64,000 bases of DNA, taken from positions 3,596,001-3,660,000 of the forward strand of contig NZ_CP114767.1 of NCBI RefSeq assembly GCF_027359925.1, written 5' to 3'. Shown in pieces: positions 59,849-64,000 of this stretch (the first letter of the stretch is position 1; every line of letters begins with the position of its first letter). Position numbers and translations under genes: made by a program. Origin of the DNA: Hymenobacter canadensis. GTDB taxonomy: Bacteria; Bacteroidota; Bacteroidia; Cytophagales; Hymenobacteraceae. A model generated the notes under the pieces. It was not told where the DNA came from and did no database searches. It saw nothing but the letters and a program-made list of their open reading frames with translations.

Positions 59849-60032
59849 GTCATTGCGAGGAGGCACGACATTCCGCGCATCAAGCGGCGTCAATCCTTCC
59901 TCTCCATGAGACAAACGACCCTCAGCAGAAAGCCCTCTGGCAGTAGTGTAGTACACTAACGCCGGAGGGCTTTTCTGTAAGGAAAGTGACTGCCACGAGA
60001 GGAAGGATTGCTTCGCTTCGCTCGCAATGACA
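59849..60032. repeat. 'gtcattgcgagg' inverted repeat with an inner terminator
   Basis: The outer parts GTCATTGCGAGGAGGCACGA and GCTTCGCTCGCAATGAC and the inner AATCCTTCCTCTC and GAGAGGAAGGATT are inverted. The loop holds the hairpin at 59929-59974. It lies between the convergent coaE and GNAT-like genes. Confidence 0.82.
59929..59974. terminator. bidirectional terminator inside the repeat loop
   Basis: AAAGCCCTCTGGC and GCCGGAGGGCTTT (one mismatch) flank AGTAGTGTAGTACACTAAC and have A/T ends. It ends both coaE (+) and the GNAT-like gene (-). Confidence 0.8.
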
Positions 60033-60051
60033 GGCGTGCAATGACAGCCGA

Positions 60052-61224
60052 CTACCGGATAATCGGGCTGCGCTCGAACGGCCGCTCCCGGTCGAAGAGG
60101 TAGCGGTAGGTGATGTGCGTTTTGTAGATACGCGCCCCAATGGAGCGGATAACGGCCAGCATCCGCGGGTTGAAGTCGCCGATCCAGTTCATCTCAAACT
60201 CGGTGTAGCCGGCGCGCATCATCTCGGCGCGGGCGTGCACCATCAGGGCCAGCTCCAAGCCCTTGCCCTGCCACGCCGGCACCACCCCGAAAATCACACC
60301 GAAGCCCTTCTTGTCGGAGCGCTGCTCGTAGCGGCGCTTCAGCCACAGAAAGCGCAGCTTGTTCCAGAGGTTGAAGTTGCGGCTGACGTGCTTGAACAGC
60401 TGGTTCAGCTCGGGCAGACTCACGAAGAAGGCAATCGGCTCGTCGTGGTGGTAGGCGAAGTACACCAGGCGCTCATCCAGCACAGGCTTCATCTGGCGCA
60501 CCAGGTCGCGGGCCTTGTCCAGGGTCATGGCCGCAATGCCGCTGTGGTTGGCCCAGGCCAGGTTGTATACGTGGTGGAAGTCGCGGGCCATGCGCTCCGG
60601 GTCGCGCTTGCTGGCGTGCCGGAACTGGAACTCCGGGTACTGGGCGGCGTAGCGCTCGGTGGCCTCAAAGAAGCGCGCGTGCAGCGGCGCGGCCACCTCG
60701 CGGTAGCAGGTATACTGCTTGAAGTACAGCTGAAAGCCGTGGGCTTCAAACAGCTGCTGGTAGTAGGGCAGGTGGTAGAACATGCCGTAGTTGGGCTCGG
60801 TGAAGCCGTCCGTCAGCAGCCCCCAGAACCGGTCCCGCTCGCCAAAGTTGATGGGCCCGTCCATGGCCGCCATGCCGCGCGCCGCCAGCCACGCCCGGCA
60901 GGCCTCAAACAGCTGGCTGGCCGCGGCCTGATCGTCGATGCACTCAAAAAAGCCCATGCCGCCGGTGGGCAGTGCCGGCTCGGTGTGGGCCGTGCTGCCG
61001 TTCACGAAGGCGGCCACCCGACCCACTACTTCCCCGGCCTCGGTGGTCAGAATCCAGCGGATGGCCTCGCCCTGCGCAAAGTTGGGGTTCTTTTTGGGGT
61101 CGAAAACCGCTTCCAGCTCGTGGTCGAGGGGCGGAATCCAGTTGGGGTGGCCTTGGTAGAGGCGCACGGGCAGGTCGCGGAACTGGCGGGCTCGGGCGGC
61201 ATCTGTAACTTCGAGCAGGAGCAT
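60052..61224 (-). CDS. GNAT-like acyltransferase family protein
   Basis: A 390-aa protein. It resembles long GNAT-fold proteins of Bacteroidota: an N-terminal half with FRDLPVRLYQGHPNWIPPLD and GPINFGERDRFWGLLTDGF, and a C-terminal part with the acetyl-CoA-like FGVIFGVVPAWQGKGLELAL. The end YKTHITYRYLFDR is conserved-looking. Such proteins are generally annotated only as hypothetical or GNAT. The substrate is unknown. The start is at 61224 (MLLLEVTD); the open frame to 61281 adds only 19 unlikely residues. Confidence 0.82.
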   Translation of the reverse strand: MLLLEVTDAARARQFRDLPVRLYQGHPNWIPPLDHELEAVFDPKKNPNFAQGEAIRWILTTEAGEVVGRVAAFVNGSTAHTEPALPTGGMGFFECIDDQAAASQLFEACRAWLAARGMAAMDGPINFGERDRFWGLLTDGFTEPNYGMFYHLPYYQQLFEAHGFQLYFKQYTCYREVAAPLHARFFEATERYAAQYPEFQFRHASKRDPERMARDFHHVYNLAWANHSGIAAMTLDKARDLVRQMKPVLDERLVYFAYHHDEPIAFFVSLPELNQLFKHVSRNFNLWNKLRFLWLKRRYEQRSDKKGFGVIFGVVPAWQGKGLELALMVHARAEMMRAGYTEFEMNWIGDFNPRMLAVIRSIGARIYKTHITYRYLFDRERPFERSPIIR

Positions 61225-61278
61225 GGCAGGCAGAATAGAGGCTGAAAAGCAACCGGTTGCGAACAGGCCGGCCGCAAA

Positions 61279-61312
61279 CAAAAAAGGACAGCCGGTAGGG
61301 CTGTCCTTTTCG
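61279..61312 (-). terminator. terminator of the tRNA-Val genes
   Basis: On the minus strand, AAAAGGACAGCC and GGCTGTCCTTTT around CTACC are followed by TTGTTTG. It begins 4 bases after the tRNA. Confidence 0.88.
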
Positions 61313-61315
61313 ATG

Positions 61316-61390
61316 TGGGAGATACTGGGTTCGAACCAGTGACCCTCTGCTTGTAAGGCAGATGCTCTGAACCAGCTGAGCTAATCTCCC
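61316..61390 (-). tRNA. tRNA-Val (anticodon TAC), copy 1
   Basis: A 75-nt cloverleaf. The acceptor is GGGAGAT/ATCTCCC. The anticodon loop CTTACAA gives anticodon TAC. The T arm contains GGTTCGAACC. Discriminator A, no encoded CCA. Confidence 0.96.
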
Positions 61391-61418
61391 GATAGGGCAA
61401 TGTACTAAAATAAAAAAG

Positions 61419-61493
61419 TGGGAGATACTGGGTTCGAACCAGTGACCCTCTGCTTGTAAGGCAGATGCTCTGAACCAGCTGAGCTAATCTCCC
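61419..61493 (-). tRNA. tRNA-Val (anticodon TAC), copy 2
   Basis: Identical in sequence to copy 1, 28 bases upstream on the minus strand. The two are probably processed from one precursor. Confidence 0.96.
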
Positions 61494-61635
61494 GTTGGGC
61501 GTATCCCGTTGGGGATGCAAATATGGCAGGTCGTTTCTGATTACGCAACACTTTGTGCGAACTTTAGCCCGTAAAAATGTTCGCAGGGCGGGTGGTTTTG
61601 CAGGCAACTCTTTTAGAGTCAGAAATTTTCGGAGA

Positions 61636-64000
61636 TTGAGAAAGCTGCGGCGAGTGCTATTTTTTTTTCTGACCGGGCTGGTTTTGCTGGTGACGGCGGT
61701 GGTTGGGGGCGTGTGGCTGGGGCAGGAGCGCATCATTGCGCTGTTTGTGCAGGAAGCCAACCGCTACCTGGCCACGCCCGTGCAGGTGGGCCGCATGGAG
61801 GTATCGGTGCTGGACCAGTTTCCGCGCGTTTCCATCACGCTGCATGAGCTGCGCGTGAGCGGCTCGCTGGCGCAGGACACCGTGCCGCTGGCCCGGGCGC
61901 GCCGCCTCTACTGCGCCTTCGACGCCTGGGACATGCTGCGCGGCCACTACCGCATCCGGGCCGTGACGCTGGCCGACGGCCGGGTGTGGGTGCGCCACGA
62001 CGCGCAGGGCCGCCCTAACTACGACGTGCTACGCTTTGATACCACCGCCGCGCCAAGCAGTCAGCCGTTGGCCTTCGCCCTCGAAAACATCCGGCTGGAG
62101 CGCGTGGCTACCGTCTACGCCGACGACCAGCGCCGGCAGCGCTATACCGTGCAGGCCCACGACGTGCGCGCCCAACTGGATGTGCAGGACATGCTGGTGG
62201 ACATTTCGGCCCAGGGCGAAGCCCGCGTAGAGGCCCTGCAGCTGGGTTTCGATGCCTACTTCCAAAATAAAGACCTGACCCTAAACACCCGTCTGCGCGT
62301 GGATCGGGGTGCCCGGCTCGTGACATTGCAGCCCTCCGAGCTACGGGTGGGAGCGGCATCCTATGAAGTGGGCGGGCGTATCGATTACCGCCGGGTCGTG
62401 CAGCTGGATCTGCAGGTGGCGGGCCGCAACACCGACGTGCAGTCGGTGCTGGCGCTGCTGCCGGCGCGGGTGGCGCGGCCGCTGCGGGCCTACCGCAGCC
62501 GCGGGGCGGTGTACTTCGGCGGGACGGTACGGGGCGAGGTGTCGGGGCAGGCCAGCCCGCGCATTGAGGCCCGGTTCGGCTGCCGCGACGCTTCCTTCTA
62601 CCATCCGGAGCTGCGGCAGGCCGTGGAGCACGTGTTTCTGGCGGGCACCTTCAGCAACGGCGCCGCCCAGGCGGCGCGCACCTCGGTGCTGAGCTTGCAG
62701 AACGTGCGCGGCACGCTGCGCGGGCGGCCTTTCAGCGGCAGTTTGCGCTACGCCAATTTCCTGGATCCTACCGTGCAGCTGCAGGTACGCGCCGATCTGG
62801 ACGTGGCGCAGGCGCTGCAGTTCTACCCGGTGGCGGCCGTGCCAAGTGGCCGGGGTACTGCCCAGCTGTCGCTGGCGTTTGCCGGCAACCTGCGCCAGTT
62901 GCGGGCGCGGCCGGCTACGGCTCCTGTGCAGGCCAGCGGAACCCTGGTGCTACAGAACGTGCAGCTGCGCCTGCGCGACCTCAGCCAGCCGCTCACGGCC
63001 CTCACGGGCCGCTTCCGGCTGCTGGGCCGCGAGGTGGAAGTGGCGGGCTTCACGGGGCGCGTGGGTGGGTCGGATTTCCGGTTGCAGGGCCGCCTGCGCA
63101 ATGCCCTGGCCTGGGCCCTGCTGCCCGGCCAAACGCTGCTGCTCGACGCCGACCTGACGTCGCGGCTCTTGGATTTCGACCAGCTCCTGCGTCTCACTAC
63201 GCCCGCAGGCCCTGCTGCGGCCACTGGCGCCGGCGCGCCCGGGTCCGGCAGCTACGAGTTCCGGCTGCCCACCCAGCTGGCCCTGAATGTGCGGGCACAG
63301 GTGGAGCGGCTGCGGTTTCGGCGGTTTCGGGGGCGGCAGCTGCGCGGCACCATCCGGCTGCAGCAGCAGGTGCTGAGCGCGCCTTCCTTGACGGTGCGGG
63401 CCGCCGGCGGGCAGGTCAGCTTTCGGGGCACGCTCGATGCCCGCCAGCCGCTGCTGCTGCACCTGCATTCCACCATCAGCTGCCGGCAGCTGCCGCTGGA
63501 TAGTCTGTTCTACACGTTCGAGGATTTCGGGCAGCAGTTCATCACGGCGCGGCACCTGCGCGGGGCCCTCACGGCCACCGCCGAGTCGGACCTGTACTTC
63601 GATGGGGGCCTTACGCCGCTCACTAACCGCCTAGAGGCCGAGCTGAACCTGCAGGTACGCAACGGGGAACTCAACAATTTCGAGCCGCTGCAGAAGCTCT
63701 CCATGATAGCCGGCCGGGAGCGGCTGCGGCACCTGCGCTTTGCCGAGCTCACCACGCCCGTCTACATCCAGAGCCGCACGGTGTATCTGCCCGAAATGGA
63801 AATCCGCTCCAACGTGCGAGCCGCCTCCCTGATTCGCGTCACGGGTACCCACACCTTCGACCAGCAGATGGACTACCACCTCAATATCCCGATTCTGCCC
63901 GGGCTGCTGCAGCGCACCGTGGGCATGGCTACCGGCCCCAGCCTGCTGCTGGCCATTCAGGGCGATGAAGACAATTTCCGGGTGAGCTACGACCGGCGGC
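61636..64000 (+). CDS. AsmA-like protein, C-terminally cut by the window end
   Basis: Open to the right edge (788 residues visible). One N-terminal membrane helix (about 7-30, LFFFLTGLVLLVTAVVGGVW) is followed by a long beta-rich periplasmic part typical of AsmA/TamB-like proteins. Strings such as VQVGRMEVSVLDQFPRVSIT near 45-65 and MIAGRERLRHLRFAELTTPV late in the sequence fit the family. AsmA-like proteins are thought to move phospholipids across the envelope. No ATG precedes the helix; TTG at 61636 (then RKLRRVLFFF) is the best start, with GTG at 61654 or 61555 as alternatives. Confidence 0.83.
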   Translation, partial: MRKLRRVLFFFLTGLVLLVTAVVGGVWLGQERIIALFVQEANRYLATPVQVGRMEVSVLDQFPRVSITLHELRVSGSLAQDTVPLARARRLYCAFDAWDMLRGHYRIRAVTLADGRVWVRHDAQGRPNYDVLRFDTTAAPSSQPLAFALENIRLERVATVYADDQRRQRYTVQAHDVRAQLDVQDMLVDISAQGEARVEALQLGFDAYFQNKDLTLNTRLRVDRGARLVTLQPSELRVGAASYEVGGRIDYRRVVQLDLQVAGRNTDVQSVLALLPARVARPLRAYRSRGAVYFGGTVRGEVSGQASPRIEARFGCRDASFYHPELRQAVEHVFLAGTFSNGAAQAARTSVLSLQNVRGTLRGRPFSGSLRYANFLDPTVQLQVRADLDVAQALQFYPVAAVPSGRGTAQLSLAFAGNLRQLRARPATAPVQASGTLVLQNVQLRLRDLSQPLTALTGRFRLLGREVEVAGFTGRVGGSDFRLQGRLRNALAWALLPGQTLLLDADLTSRLLDFDQLLRLTTPAGPAAATGAGAPGSGSYEFRLPTQLALNVRAQVERLRFRRFRGRQLRGTIRLQQQVLSAPSLTVRAAGGQVSFRGTLDARQPLLLHLHSTISCRQLPLDSLFYTFEDFGQQFITARHLRGALTATAESDLYFDGGLTPLTNRLEAELNLQVRNGELNNFEPLQKLSMIAGRERLRHLRFAELTTPVYIQSRTVYLPEMEIRSNVRAASLIRVTGTHTFDQQMDYHLNIPILPGLLQRTVGMATGPSLLLAIQGDEDNFRVSYDRR

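Overview
The window looks like a chromosomal segment of a high-GC member of the Bacteroidota, most likely Hymenobacter or a close relative. The grounds are Bacteroidota-only families (DUF4476, DUF4293, a long NusB, a PorE-like type IX secretion protein, bacterial GGGP synthase), two good matches to the Bacteroidota promoter TTTG-N19-TAnnTTTG, and dense intergenic hairpin repeats of a kind I associate with Hymenobacter. I see no rRNA, transposase, CRISPR array or prophage. The assignment rests on sequence reading only. || Layout. 1-4.7 kb: tail of an acyl-CoA dehydrogenase, an AraC regulator, a minus-strand set (holin-like protein, membrane-anchored protein, GGGP synthase) and a DnaJ-TPR membrane protein. 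4.7-5.3 kb: a fasciclin protein. 5.4-20.2 kb: a minus-strand potassium supercluster. In transcription order it holds a sigma-54-type response regulator, a DUF7674-like protein, a 31-aa membrane peptide, kdpF, kdpA, kdpB, kdpC, a porin, a kinase-less HAMP protein, kup, a kinase-less KdpD sensor and a separate histidine kinase. || 20.8-32.8 kb: a plus-strand phenylacetate degradation cluster of tetR(paaR-like), paaE, paaA, paaB, paaC, paaD, paaG, paaH, paaI, paaJ, paaZ and a paaF-like gene. It encodes epoxidation of phenylacetyl-CoA, isomerisation to the oxepin, ring hydrolysis and beta-oxidation to acetyl-CoA and succinyl-CoA. Phenylacetate-CoA ligase is absent from the window. Two matching palindromes, at the tetR promoter and before paaA, look like the repressor's operators. 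|| 32.9-35.6 kb: tRNA-Phe, then a two-gene iron-sulfur complex that resembles a split ETF:menaquinone oxidoreductase and could take electrons from acyl-CoA oxidation. 35.8-45.6 kb: a PorE-like protein, DUF4476, DUF4293, a second thiolase, GNAT, truA and an ABC exporter. 45.7-52.5 kb: an outer-membrane protein richer in A+T, two tRNA-Pro genes, class II aldolase, a T9SS-tail protein, an FAD oxidoreductase and a second ABC exporter. 52.8-59.8 kb: leucine dehydrogenase and the block nusB, ytxH-like, isocitrate dehydrogenase, DUF1573, yajC, ybbR-like, coaE. 60-64 kb: a GNAT-like protein, two identical tRNA-Val genes and a truncated AsmA-like gene. || Repeats: at least seven families of inverted repeats fill the intergenic spaces, but none interrupts a gene. 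They are densest inside the paa cluster, where nearly every gene junction carries one. One copy contains a member of a second family inserted in its loop.
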